Below are positions 27,292 through 36,267 of a stretch of DNA of 64,000 nt, piece after piece. The position numbers and the translations under genes are program-made. This DNA is from Terriglobia bacterium (GTDB lineage: Bacteria > Acidobacteriota > Terriglobia > Bryobacterales > Bryobacteraceae): the NCBI GenBank assembly GCA_020073345.1, contig JAIQFI010000034.1:1-64000 (forward strand). Direction: 5' to 3'. Each line of letters starts with the position of its first letter. Positions within the stretch are counted from its first letter, which is position 1. The notes beneath the pieces were generated by a model. The model ran no database searches. It had not been told where the DNA came from and saw nothing but the letters and a program-made list of their open reading frames with translations.

Positions 27292-27686
27292 GTCGAATCT
27301 CCGGTATGAGGATTTCCGAGGCCCACTAGGATGACCCCAGCCATAATCAGAAGCGTGCCCGCCCAGCGAGCCGGAGTGACCTGTTCGCCCAGAAAGAGAC
27401 GGCCAAGCAGCGCATTGAGCACATAGCCGAACGCCGTTACCGGAAGCACATAGCTCAGGTCGGCCCAGCTCAGCAAGAACATTCTGCTCACCAGCCACAC
27501 GATGAGCAGACAGATCCCCACACTCACCCACGGGCTGACGATGGCGCGAAGAAACGACAGCGGCGACGCCGTGAGTTCTCCAGCGCCGTATCGCAGGCCC
27601 CACGTGAGAGACAGGTTTCCAAAAGCATTACTGAGGATGACGATAGCGGCGAAGGCCTTCGTCTTCCATCGCAGTCGGGGATTCAT
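27288..27686 (-). CDS. EmrE/EamA-like small membrane transporter, first half
   Basis: This 132-residue protein has four membrane helices (AFAAIVILSNAFGNLSL, WVSVGICLLIVWLVSRM, LSYVLPVTAFGYVLNALLG, WAGTLLIMAGVILVGLG), with the small-multidrug/DMT pattern FLGEQVTPARWAGTLLIMAGV in its C-terminal half. It is paired with the next gene through a GTGA overlap, which suggests equal translation and a heterodimer. It lies 19 bases after hpnJ. Hopanoid operons I know of carry HpnK or transport genes of other kinds here, so this pair is an unusual companion. Confidence 0.75.
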   Translation of the reverse strand: MNPRLRWKTKAFAAIVILSNAFGNLSLTWGLRYGAGELTASPLSFLRAIVSPWVSVGICLLIVWLVSRMFLLSWADLSYVLPVTAFGYVLNALLGRLFLGEQVTPARWAGTLLIMAGVILVGLGNPHTGDST

Positions 27687-27705
27687 CCGGAGCGTTGCCG
27701 GTGCG

Positions 27706-29166
27706 CTAAGCCCGCTCGTCTGCCTGACTCAGGACGCTGGCTTTCTCATCGGCGACATATTTCTTGCGCTTGGCGCGGAGGCTCAAGTAATCCTTGGCCT
27801 CTTTGTAGATCCGCTTGCGCTCATGTCCGTCGAAAATCCCCTTGCGGACAATGCGCCAGGCAGCCTTGGGGCGGAAGTAGTATTCGCCGTAGAACCGCTC
27901 CACCCATTCCACCATCTCGCCCTTGGCCAGGATGCCGGGATACACCACGTTGGGGAGCTGGTGGCCTTCGTCGTCGGACATCTTGAGCTGCACCAGGCCA
28001 TTCTCTTTGGCGTAGTCGTAGAACTCCGTACCGGGATAAGCGTGGGCGATCGAAACTTGAATGGTCTCCACGTCCAACTGCTTGGCGAAATCGATGGTGT
28101 GGCGTATGGTTTCGCGGGTTTCGCCCGGCAGGCCGACGATGAAATCGCCGTGTACCGTCAGGCCCAGGTTGTGAGCGTCCTTAGTGAACCGGCGGGCTCC
28201 TTCGATAGTCGCGCCCTTCTTGATATTCCTGAGAATCTGCTCGTCTCCGGATTCGTACCCGACGATCAGCAGCCGGCAGCCGGCATCCTTCATGGCCTTC
28301 AGAGTTTCGTAGTCGGTGGTGACCCGCGAGGTACAGCTCCAGGTGAAGTTCAGCTTCTTCAGCTCCGCGCACAACTCCAGGGTGCGCTGCTTCTTGTAGT
28401 TGAAAGTGTCGTCGTCGAAAAAGATTTCCTTCAGACCGGGGAAATTTTCAAGCACGTAGCGGCACTCGTTCGCGACGTCCTGGCTGGAGCGCAGGCGCCA
28501 GCGATGGCCGGAGTGCGTCTGCGGCCACAGGCAGAAGGTGCACATCGCCGGGCACCCGCGCGTGGTGTAGAAGGAAATATAGGGATTCAGCAAGAAAGGA
28601 ACGTTGTAGCGTTTGAAGTCCAGGTCGCGCTTGTAGACTTTCGAAACCCAGGGCAGCTCGTCCAGATTCTCGATGACCGGGCCTTCCGGAGTGTGGACAA
28701 TCTCGCCGTTTTTCCGGTAGCTCACGCCGGGCAGCTCGGAAAGCGGCGTTCCCTTTGCATAGCCGGCGATCTGATGGTCGAACTCGCGCCGCACCACGAA
28801 ATCGATCGCTTTGGTCGAATTCAGAGCCTTCTCCGGCTCGATCGTCACCGGTGGCCCCACGAAGGCGACCTGCAACTTCGAGTTCGCATCCTTCATCATC
28901 TCGGCGATCTTCACGTCCACGTGGAAGCCGGGCGAGGAGGTGTACAGCACCAGCAGCTCGAAGTCCTTGGCCATGCCCACGGTCTGCTCAATGGAGACGC
29001 CGTGAGGCGGCGCGTCCACCACTTTGCTGTCCTCGAGCATGCCGGCTGGATAGCATAACCACACCGGATACCAATACGATTCGATTTCGCGGGTGGAGGG
29101 CCACCGCGATCCGGCCCCGCCGTCGAAGCCTTCAAACGAAGGCGGATTCAAAAAGAGTGTTCTCAT
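27706..29166 (-). CDS. hpnJ: Hopanoid-associated radical SAM enzyme HpnJ
   Basis: The 486-residue enzyme begins MRTLFLNPPSFEGFDGGAGS, as HpnJ does, with a B12-binding-like N-terminal region (about 10-160). The radical SAM domain carries the [4Fe-4S] motif TRGCPAMCTFCLW (CxxxCxxC) and FFDDDTFNYKKQRTLELC, HGDFIVGLPGETRETI and a C-terminal domain. HpnJ makes the five-membered cyclitol ring of bacteriohopanetetrol cyclitol ether from the glucosamine head group. It precedes the transporter pair and hpnI and follows the lipoprotein-like gene by 23 bases. AAGGAG lies about 14 bases before the ATG. Confidence 0.9.
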   Translation of the reverse strand: MRTLFLNPPSFEGFDGGAGSRWPSTREIESYWYPVWLCYPAGMLEDSKVVDAPPHGVSIEQTVGMAKDFELLVLYTSSPGFHVDVKIAEMMKDANSKLQVAFVGPPVTIEPEKALNSTKAIDFVVRREFDHQIAGYAKGTPLSELPGVSYRKNGEIVHTPEGPVIENLDELPWVSKVYKRDLDFKRYNVPFLLNPYISFYTTRGCPAMCTFCLWPQTHSGHRWRLRSSQDVANECRYVLENFPGLKEIFFDDDTFNYKKQRTLELCAELKKLNFTWSCTSRVTTDYETLKAMKDAGCRLLIVGYESGDEQILRNIKKGATIEGARRFTKDAHNLGLTVHGDFIVGLPGETRETIRHTIDFAKQLDVETIQVSIAHAYPGTEFYDYAKENGLVQLKMSDDEGHQLPNVVYPGILAKGEMVEWVERFYGEYYFRPKAAWRIVRKGIFDGHERKRIYKEAKDYLSLRAKRKKYVADEKASVLSQADERA

Positions 29167-29189
29167 GGGTGGAAGCGAATCTCCTTAGG

Positions 29190-29996
29190 TTATGGGACGC
29201 TGGGGCCGGTGGCGGCCTGTTCGTCCTCTTGCCAGGTCGGGTTACTGTAATTGGCGCTCAACTCGGCTTTTCCGAAAACGCGCACATCCACGGTGCTCTC
29301 CAGATGCTTCAAAACCGATATGCCGTCGCGCATTTCATAGTCGCGCACGAAACGGACCCTCTTGAGCCACGCGGACCCGGTCTTGACCAGCTGGCCGGTT
29401 TCCTTGAGGGGCATGCCGGTGGCGCCGTCCAGCCACAGTTCGCCCTTGAACAGCCCGATCGCCTTGCGCTTGGGAGTGAGCTTGAAGATGTAGATCTGCT
29501 TCTCCTCCTGGGTGATGATCGCGTTGATCTGGAACTTATAGTTGGCCGGCGTGATGGCGATGGAGCCCTTCTCGGGCTCCTTCTGCTCAAGCTCCAGGTA
29601 CTTCGTGATGAACTGGTTCTTCACAATGGGATCGCCGATGAACTGGCCGAATGGAGCGAACGAGATCTTGCCGAACTTGGAAATCATCCGCAGGACTCTG
29701 AGTTTACCCTTCTTTTCCAAACTGGGCAGTTGGGCGTCAATGTCGACTTCCATGCGGGCCCCCCGGAGGGCATCCTGCTGGGCTTGTTGAGCGGCGATAT
29801 AGCGGTTGATGACATTGTTCAGGTTGTCTTTATTCGCGTAGTTTGGAGAATTGTCCGCGGCATGGAGCGCGACCGCCAGAAGCGCAAAGGGCGCGGCGTG
29901 GGCCACCAAACGGGACCAGCGGCGATTCGCGCCACGCTCCGTTTTGCGCGAGTTACGAAAGAGCGCGAATGCGAGTAAAAAGTTAGGTAGACGCAC
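29190..29996 (-). CDS. LolA-like outer-membrane lipoprotein-sorting family protein (unknown role)
   Basis: This protein (up to 268 residues from a GTG at 29996) has a hydrophobic segment (APFALLAVALHA, about 35-46) that looks like a signal peptide, so the true start may be further in. The mature part has the all-beta pattern of LolA/LolB-like proteins: VDIDAQLPSLEKKGKLRVLR, IFKLTPKRKAIGLFKGELWLDGATGMPLKETGQLV and HLESTVDVRVFGKAELSANYSN. Such proteins ferry lipoproteins or lipids across the periplasm. It is the first gene of the hpnJ operon and could carry the hopanoid product to the outer membrane; this is inference from neighbourhood. Confidence 0.6.
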   Translation of the reverse strand: MRLPNFLLAFALFRNSRKTERGANRRWSRLVAHAAPFALLAVALHAADNSPNYANKDNLNNVINRYIAAQQAQQDALRGARMEVDIDAQLPSLEKKGKLRVLRMISKFGKISFAPFGQFIGDPIVKNQFITKYLELEQKEPEKGSIAITPANYKFQINAIITQEEKQIYIFKLTPKRKAIGLFKGELWLDGATGMPLKETGQLVKTGSAWLKRVRFVRDYEMRDGISVLKHLESTVDVRVFGKAELSANYSNPTWQEDEQAATGPSVP

Positions 29997-30038
29997 TAAC
30001 GAATGCCTTTATGAGCGCGAAAAACACACCCTTAGCGG

Positions 30039-32556
30039 CTATTGTATCAGTTGCGACCGAAGAGGGACGGTTCGCGGATCGTCTTGCCACGTCTGGAGAT
30101 CAAACCAAAGGGTATGCCCGTCGGTGTGGGCGGTCACCAGCCCGTCCAGGTCGGTCCTGAGAATCGCCGCGTGCCGCGCTGACAACCGCCCCAGGACGTC
30201 CGGATGGGGGTGGCCGAACCCGTTTTCGTATCCCGCCGAGATCAGCGCGACCGAGGGCGAAACAGCCTCCAGGAAAGGCTCGGAAGTGGAGGTTCGGGAA
30301 CCGTGGTGACCCACCTTGAGGACATCGGCGTGCAGGTCGACGCCCGTGGCTAAGAGCTTCGCCTCGATGCCGCGCTCCATGTCGCCGGTCAGAAGAAAGG
30401 ACCGCGATCCGTAGCCGATCTTCAGCACCAGGGAATCGTTGTTGCCGGGCTTGGCGGCCCGATAGTCGTCAAAGGGAGCCAGGATCTCAAGGGTCGCCCC
30501 GGAAAGTTCGATGGGGCCGGTGGGGTGCTTTTCCGAGGAGGGAATACCCAGGCGACGGGCCAGCTCCAACAGTTCCGCGGGCGGATTCGCTCCCGTCCAG
30601 AATTCCTTCGGGCGGAAGTTGGACATGAGGGCAGCCAGACCGCCGATGTGGTCCTGATGGGAGTGGGTGGCGACCAGCACATCGATGCGGCGGATGCCGC
30701 GGCTCCAGAGATAGGGAGATACCACGTCTTCACCGATTTCCAGATTGGATTTTCGCTGGCGGCCGTACACCAGCCGCCCGCCGCCATCCACGAGTATGGT
30801 TTCGCCGAGCGGCAGTACTACCAGCAGACTGTCGCCCTGGCCGACGTCGATGGCCGTTAACTCAAGCTGGCCGGTGGGTGGAAGGTCGAGCCAGGGCTGC
30901 CACAGCAGCAGAACGAACAACCCTAGAACGGCGGCAATCGCAGGCCACCTGTATCTTCCGCGCCGGATCAGGATGGCGCACCCGACCAGGGCCGTCGCGA
31001 AGGCCAAAACCAGCCACAGCGGCGGGTCAGGAACTCGCCAGGCAGGCTCCAGGCTGGCGTGCCACCCGGCCACGCGAGCGGAGAAACGCAGAAGGGCGCC
31101 GGCCAGCGATCCGGTCCAGCGCCAGCCCGTGAAAATCGCCGCGAAGCCGAGTGGAACCACCGCGTTCATGGCCGGCACGATCAGCAAGTTCGCGCTTAAG
31201 CCGGTGAACGAGACGCGGTGAAAGTACTCGGCCATAGGAAGTGCCAGCCCGATCTGGATGGTGACGGAGATCACCACCATCTCAAAGGCAAAAAGTATCG
31301 CGCGTGAGGCTGCAGCCAGCGATTCCTCCGCCCAGCGCAGCGGCAGACCAGTCCACAACCATAGTGTTTCCGCGGCCAAACGCAATTCGACTCGAAACTG
31401 CGCCACCCGCGGTTCCAGATGCGGATCCAGATCCGGATTCGCGACGCCACGCAGTCCGCGCGCGTACGGCGCGGTGGTGGATTCGAGCAGAGGCGCGGCC
31501 AGCGAGCCTATGGCAGCTACAGCCAGGAATGATAACTGGAAACTTGCTTCGAGGATCTGCGCAGGGTCCCATGCAAGATACACCAGTGCCACCGCGGCCA
31601 GCAGATTCATCACGCGCGCCCGGCGAAAGCAGGCTCGCGCCAGCGTGTAGAGCGTGAACCCGCCGGCCGCCCGAACTACTGGAGCGGAGAAACCGGAGAC
31701 CAGCGCGTACAGCCAGGCCGCGGCCGCGGTCGCCGCCAGCGCGCTCAATTCGGAGAACGGAAGCAGGCGCAGCAGAAACAAAAGTACGGCCGCGAGGACG
31801 GTCACATGGACGCCGGAAATCACCAGCGCATGGAAGGTCCCGGTCCGGCGAAAATCGTCGGTCCAGACACGCTCGAGCCGGGCAGTCTCGCCGATCAGGA
31901 CGGCGTCCATCATGCCTTCTGCGTAGCCGCTGTTGGAGTAGATGTGTTCGATCCGATCGAGCGCAGCCGTGCGCAACCCGAAGATACCGGCCATGAATCG
32001 CGAGCCGCAACGCCCTGGCAGAACGGTCGCGGGTGCATTGCGAGGCATCGTAGCCGTCCAGAAAATGTTGCGGCGGGCCAGATATGCCGCGTAGTCGAAC
32101 GAGCCGGGATTATTGAAGTTGTGCGGACGGCGCAGGCGCGCTTCGATCTCTACGCGTTGCCCGTAGGACAAACGTTGCGGCGGCGGGTCACCTTCGTCTG
32201 ATGGGATCAGCACCTGTGCGCGAGCTCCGGGTTCCAGCTCCAGCGTGAACTGCGCGCGGTCTTCGGCAGACACGGTGGGATCCACCACGCAGCCCGAAAC
32301 GATCACGATTTCACGGGAGGTCGCGTCGACTTCAGGCGCCGGACCGGGCCGGTGCCAGGCGCTGGCAAATACTCCCGCGAGAAGCACGGCTAGCAGGACC
32401 GCCGTTTTTTTTGATCCAAGGCGCGGCGGGCAGGATCGCCAGGATCGCGAAGGCCGCCGCGGCCAAAACCGCTTCGCGAGCCGAGAACGGAGCCGCTTGG
32501 TCCAGCAAGATCCCCGCGGCAAACGCGATCAGCGGAGGAATCAGAGGTTCACGCAC
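30039..32556 (-). pseudogene. comEC: ComEC/Rec2 DNA-uptake channel, frameshifted in an A8 tract
   Basis: ComEC carries single-stranded DNA across the inner membrane in natural transformation. The first frame (GTG at 32556) encodes the N-terminal helices (REPLIPPLIAFAAGILLDQ ... APWIKK). It leaves frame at a run of eight A residues (32405-32412 on the complement). The second frame continues with TAVLLAVLLAGVFASAW, a DUF4131-like region, the competence membrane domain (TGTFHALVISGVHVTVLAAVL) and a metallo-beta-lactamase domain with THSHQDHIGG. With seven A residues one continuous protein of about 835 residues results. This could be a sequencing indel, a phase-variable tract, or a site where polymerase slippage restores the frame. 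It is divergent from the porin gene. Confidence 0.85.
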
Positions 32557-32596
32557 CGAAACAATAGTTTCCGAACGGTCGCAAAACTCTCCGCGC

Positions 32597-32602
32597 TATC
32601 AT
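32597..32602 (+). promoter_or_regulatory. -10-like box upstream of the porin gene
   Basis: TATCAT ends 6 bases before the TTG at 32609, the same spacing as at the leaderless candidates. The gene has no in-frame ATG before its signal peptide and no Shine-Dalgarno sequence. Confidence 0.35.
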
Positions 32603-32608
32603 GACCTT

Positions 32609-33901
32609 TTGCGCCTGACTGCGATCGTTCTGCTCTGGTGGTTGCCCCTTGATGCGCAACAGAGCTCATTGCCAACCGATCAGTTAAACCGGGATCTGCC
32701 GCACTGGGTCAGCTTCTCCGGCGATGAACGCGTGCGCCTGGAAGGCTTCTCAGGCGGCGGATTCCGGCCGGGAAATGACGATCTCTATGTGCTGAACCGT
32801 TTTCGCCTCTCGACGACGTTGCGGCCCGAGAGCTGGTGGAAGATCGTCGCCCAGACGCAGGACGCCCGGGCGTGGGGAGACAACCAGACACCGCACGGCC
32901 CGCCACACCAGGACACCTGGGATCTCCGTCAAGCCTACGCGGAACTGGGCGATCCGGACAAGAATCCCGTAGCGCTGCGGGTCGGGCGGCAGGAAATCAG
33001 CTTGGGTGGGGAGCGTTTGGTGGGCGTCAGCCAGTGGCAGAATGTGGGACGATCCTTCGACGCCGCGCGGCTAATGGTGCATTACCGGAAGCTGCGCCTG
33101 ACCGCGTTTGCCGCCAGCGTGGTGGTCTTGCACGACGGCCAGGTGGGCAGCGCTGATGCCGGGAACAATCTTCACGGCCTGTACGCCTCCATCGCCGATT
33201 GGATTCCGAACTCGACCTTGGAGCCGTATTTTATGTGGCGGCTGCAGCCGAATATCAAATCCGAGCTCGGGCCGCTGGGGCACCTCGATATGAAAGTAAG
33301 CGGCGCGCGCTGGCTGGGGAAGGTCCGCGCACTAGATTACAACACCAGCATCGTGCTCGAGAGCGGCAGCGCGGCGGCGGACCAGGTGGACGCCTGGGCG
33401 GGACATTGGCTGCTGGCGTATTCGTTCCCCAAACTACCGGGCGCAATCCGGCTAGTGGCCGAATACAACTACGCGACCGGCGATGGCAATCCGCACGACG
33501 GCCGGGGGAACACGTTCCAACTGCTGTATCCCACCGCGCACGATCGCCACGGTCTTTCCGATCAAGTGGGCTGGAGAAACATTCACCATGTGCGCGGCAC
33601 GGTGGAGATAAAGCCGCACCCCAAGTGGACTCTCACCCCCAGCTACAACGCCTTCTGGCTGGCGGATGCGCGTGACGCGCTCTACAACTCGCAAGGCAAC
33701 GTCGTGGTCGCGCGAGTGCCGGACGGCTCCGCGGGCCGCTGGGTGGGGCAGGAGTTGGATCTCGCCGCGGCGTATTCGATTACACGCGTCACGCAGTTAG
33801 CAGCGGGGTTCGCGCACATCTTCCCGGGCACGTTTCTCCACCGCGCGGCGCCGGGGGGCGCGTACAGCTACCCGTATTTGCAGATCACGACGAAGTTTTG
33901 A
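32609..33901 (+). CDS. Alginate-export-type outer-membrane porin
   Basis: The protein (430 residues from TTG 32609) has a short signal peptide (LRLTAIVLLWWLPLDAQ) and then the pattern of the alginate-export/AlgE-like porin family. Alternating beta strands include RLEGFSGGGFRPGNDDLYVLNRFRLSTTLRPESWW, DLRQAYAELGDPDKNPVALRVGRQEISLGGERLVG, the long FDAARLMVHYRKLRLTAFA and a final PYLQITTKF. It probably forms an 18-stranded barrel. The start is uncertain: TTG 32609 has a -10-like box at leaderless spacing, while the upstream open frame overlaps the start of comEC and is unlikely to be coding. The substrate is unknown. Confidence 0.75.
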   Translation: MRLTAIVLLWWLPLDAQQSSLPTDQLNRDLPHWVSFSGDERVRLEGFSGGGFRPGNDDLYVLNRFRLSTTLRPESWWKIVAQTQDARAWGDNQTPHGPPHQDTWDLRQAYAELGDPDKNPVALRVGRQEISLGGERLVGVSQWQNVGRSFDAARLMVHYRKLRLTAFAASVVVLHDGQVGSADAGNNLHGLYASIADWIPNSTLEPYFMWRLQPNIKSELGPLGHLDMKVSGARWLGKVRALDYNTSIVLESGSAAADQVDAWAGHWLLAYSFPKLPGAIRLVAEYNYATGDGNPHDGRGNTFQLLYPTAHDRHGLSDQVGWRNIHHVRGTVEIKPHPKWTLTPSYNAFWLADARDALYNSQGNVVVARVPDGSAGRWVGQELDLAAAYSITRVTQLAAGFAHIFPGTFLHRAAPGGAYSYPYLQITTKF

Positions 33902-33948
33902 CCAGGCGTCAGCGTACCGCGTTTTTCAGCGTTGTGCGCGGTTAAAGG

Positions 33949-34680
33949 TTAGCGCGCCACGGATTTCGCGTACACTTCGATCTTGCCGACGTCAGCCCAT
34001 CCACCGGGACCGTGGCCGCTGCTGGGCATCAGATCGACGAAGCCGATTTCGTCAACCTTGCTCAGGTCGGGATCTTTCACCCAGTTGCCCGTGGTCACCA
34101 TCCGGGTTGGATCGACCCGCAGCCAGCGGACGTCGCTGACCGCGAACTCGCTCTCGATCCAGTCGGACAAGGATCCGTCGGCGCGATCGCCCACCAGCCA
34201 AATGCCGTCCGCCGTCTTGATCAACGGGTGAACCTGGTGGAGGCCGGACATCTTCGACACCAGCCGGATGCGGGCAAGACCGGTCAGATCCGCATAGCTG
34301 GTCTTGTGTTTCAGCGTGAACGCGCACGGCGAGGTGCACATGCCTGTCCAGAGATGGATGGGATTAGTCTCATCGCTTGCCGCGCCGGTCATCAGCATCT
34401 CTTTTCCCGTCGGCCCGAGCAGGCTTAGAGTCAGATCTGGATTGGCAACGGATTCCGCCGGGACTACCGGATGTTCGCCACCCGCGGGTGTCTGCTTCCA
34501 TTCTTCGCGGAAAAACAGCGGCGGGCGCGCCGGGCCCTTGCCTTTGCCCTTGCCCTCTTTCGGAGCTCCTTCCGGGCCTTTGGCAGGTTGCTGGCCGCTT
34601 ACAGTAAAAGCGGCGGTAAGGACCATACCCAGAACCAGGGCGCAATTGAGAATCGAGAACGTGACCACGCGTCGTGACAT
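33949..34680 (-). CDS. Secreted hypothetical protein
   Basis: This 243-residue protein starts at 34680 with an AGGAGG ribosome-binding site 8 bases upstream. It has a signal peptide (RRVVTFSILNCALVLGMVLTAAFTVSGQ), a Gly/Lys-rich linker (KGPEGAPKEGKGKGKGPARPP) and a beta-rich domain (about 70-240). The domain includes LTLSLLGPTGKEMLMTGAASDETNPIHLWTG and ends with GPGGWADVGKIEVYAKSV, a pattern like jelly-roll sugar-binding or DUF1080-type modules. The family is not recognised with certainty. It is divergent from the TPR gene that starts at 34744. Confidence 0.7.
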   Translation of the reverse strand: MSRRVVTFSILNCALVLGMVLTAAFTVSGQQPAKGPEGAPKEGKGKGKGPARPPLFFREEWKQTPAGGEHPVVPAESVANPDLTLSLLGPTGKEMLMTGAASDETNPIHLWTGMCTSPCAFTLKHKTSYADLTGLARIRLVSKMSGLHQVHPLIKTADGIWLVGDRADGSLSDWIESEFAVSDVRWLRVDPTRMVTTGNWVKDPDLSKVDEIGFVDLMPSSGHGPGGWADVGKIEVYAKSVAR

Positions 34681-34730
34681 ATGTGAAGCCTCCTGAACGG
34701 CTGCCAGTATAACAAAGGAGCCGGTTGCCA

Positions 34731-34736
34731 TAAAAT
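34731..34736 (+). promoter_or_regulatory. -10-like box upstream of the TPR gene
   Basis: TAAAAT ends 7 bases before the second of two in-frame GTG codons (34744) and 4 bases before the first (34741). This again fits a leaderless start, best with the second GTG. Confidence 0.35.
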
Positions 34737-34743
34737 CAAGGTG

Positions 34744-36267
34744 GTGCTCCGGACGACGTTCATCATCGCGCTGCTGGCATCCGCTGCTTCTGCCGCGGAC
34801 TGGACCGAGTACCGCATGGGTCCGTTCCGCGTGATCAGCAACGCCGGCGACCGCCCCGCGCGCGAACGCTTGACGCAAATGGAGCAGACCCGCCACGTTC
34901 TTGCAGGCATGTTGGGCAAAACCGACCTGACGACCGTCTGGCCTATCGTTTTGGTGCTGTTCCCGAATCAGAAGGAATACGCTCCGCACGCGCTGCCGCA
35001 GCCCTTCGTGCCGGGCGGATCGTCCGATCTCAGCGCGTGGACGGCCGACACGCCGCAACCTCTCGATTGGCGCAGAGACATCGTGCATCGCCTGATCGCC
35101 GATAACGCCGGCCTGCTCTCGGGCGTCACCGTCACCGCCTTGGAAGATCTTTTTTCGACCATCGAGGTGAATGCCACGCGCGTCAAGCTGGGCGCGCGAC
35201 CCCCGTCCTTACCAGCGGACCGCGAGCGGGAATGGGCAAGGATCCAGCTCTTGGCGACGAATCCGGAGTATGCCGGGCGCTTCCGCGTCTACCTGGGTAA
35301 TCTCCAGCAGGGTAGCGAGGAAAGCATAGCCGCGCACAACGGCTTCGACATGACACTGGAGGAACTGAACCGCCGTGCCGACGAGTATTTCCGTGCAGGC
35401 GTTTTCGAAGCCTCCCCAGTCTCCGGCGAAGCTCTGAACCCCAATCGCGATTTCATCGAGAAACGACTTCCGCAATCCGACGTGGACGACTGGCTGGCCG
35501 AGCTGAAAGCCGCCGGCAAGACTTTTTCCCCTGTGAGTCCACGTGGCCTGCTTGCGGCGGGCGCACCGGTTTCTCTCGAGCAAGCCGCGAAGGCCAACCC
35601 GCGTTGGGCTGAGCCGCACGCTCGCCTGGCGGCGCTCGAAACCAATCGGCTGGTCAAGGTCAGCCGGCTGAAGGTAGCGACCACGCTCGAGCCCAACAAC
35701 TCCGCTTACTGGCAGGCGCTGGCGGAGGCGCAGACCGAGGCCGAGCAGCCCACCGATGCGGCGAAATCCTGGATCTCGGCGGAGCGCACCGCGCCCAGCG
35801 CGGCCGAGCGCGCCCGCATCCATCAAATCCGCCTGGACGCCGAGCAGCGCCGGATCGATTTCGAAATCGCCGAGAAAAAACGCGCGGCCGACGAGCGGGC
35901 GCAGGATCTTCAGCGCGTCAAGGACGCCGCTGCCGCCGAGGTTCGCGCGGCGGAGGCCAAGGCCAACCGCGAGCAGGGCGGCCTCAAATCCGGCGCGACC
36001 CCGGTGCCGTTTGCGCAGATCTATGGCGGCGAAACGGTCAGCGGCGCGCTGGTGCAAGTGGAATGCCTCAATGGGCCACGTCGTCTGACGATCCAGAACG
36101 CGAAGAGCACGGTGAAAGTGCTGATTCGCGGCACCGAAGGCTTGAATCCGGCGGATTTCACTTGCGGCGTGCAGAAGCCTGCCCGGCAGGTGATGGTGAT
36201 CCACGACGCCAAGCCCGACACGCAGTTGGGCACTATTGGGAACGTGACAACCTACGAGCTGCGCTAA
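34744..36267 (+). CDS. Secreted TPR-containing hypothetical protein
   Basis: The protein (507 residues from GTG 34744) has a signal peptide (LRTTFIIALLASAASA). Its N-terminal domain (about 20-230) resembles the non-catalytic part of gluzincin/DUF1570-type proteins: WTEYRMGPFRVISNAGDRPARERL and VLFPNQKEY. The expected HExxH is not present; the place reads DIVHRLIADNA. TPR-like helices follow (about 270-350), then a long charged coiled coil (EQRRIDFEIAEKKRAADERAQD), and a beta-rich C-terminus (YGGETVSGALVQVECLNGPRRL). The stop codon overlaps the MFS start (TAATG), so the two are co-translated. The function is unknown. Confidence 0.7.
   Translation: MLRTTFIIALLASAASAADWTEYRMGPFRVISNAGDRPARERLTQMEQTRHVLAGMLGKTDLTTVWPIVLVLFPNQKEYAPHALPQPFVPGGSSDLSAWTADTPQPLDWRRDIVHRLIADNAGLLSGVTVTALEDLFSTIEVNATRVKLGARPPSLPADREREWARIQLLATNPEYAGRFRVYLGNLQQGSEESIAAHNGFDMTLEELNRRADEYFRAGVFEASPVSGEALNPNRDFIEKRLPQSDVDDWLAELKAAGKTFSPVSPRGLLAAGAPVSLEQAAKANPRWAEPHARLAALETNRLVKVSRLKVATTLEPNNSAYWQALAEAQTEAEQPTDAAKSWISAERTAPSAAERARIHQIRLDAEQRRIDFEIAEKKRAADERAQDLQRVKDAAAAEVRAAEAKANREQGGLKSGATPVPFAQIYGGETVSGALVQVECLNGPRRLTIQNAKSTVKVLIRGTEGLNPADFTCGVQKPARQVMVIHDAKPDTQLGTIGNVTTYELR

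Noticed and set aside
27502-29058. A 518-codon open frame on the + strand opposite hpnJ
   Set aside because: The radical SAM motif and HpnJ N-terminus on the other strand show which frame is coding.
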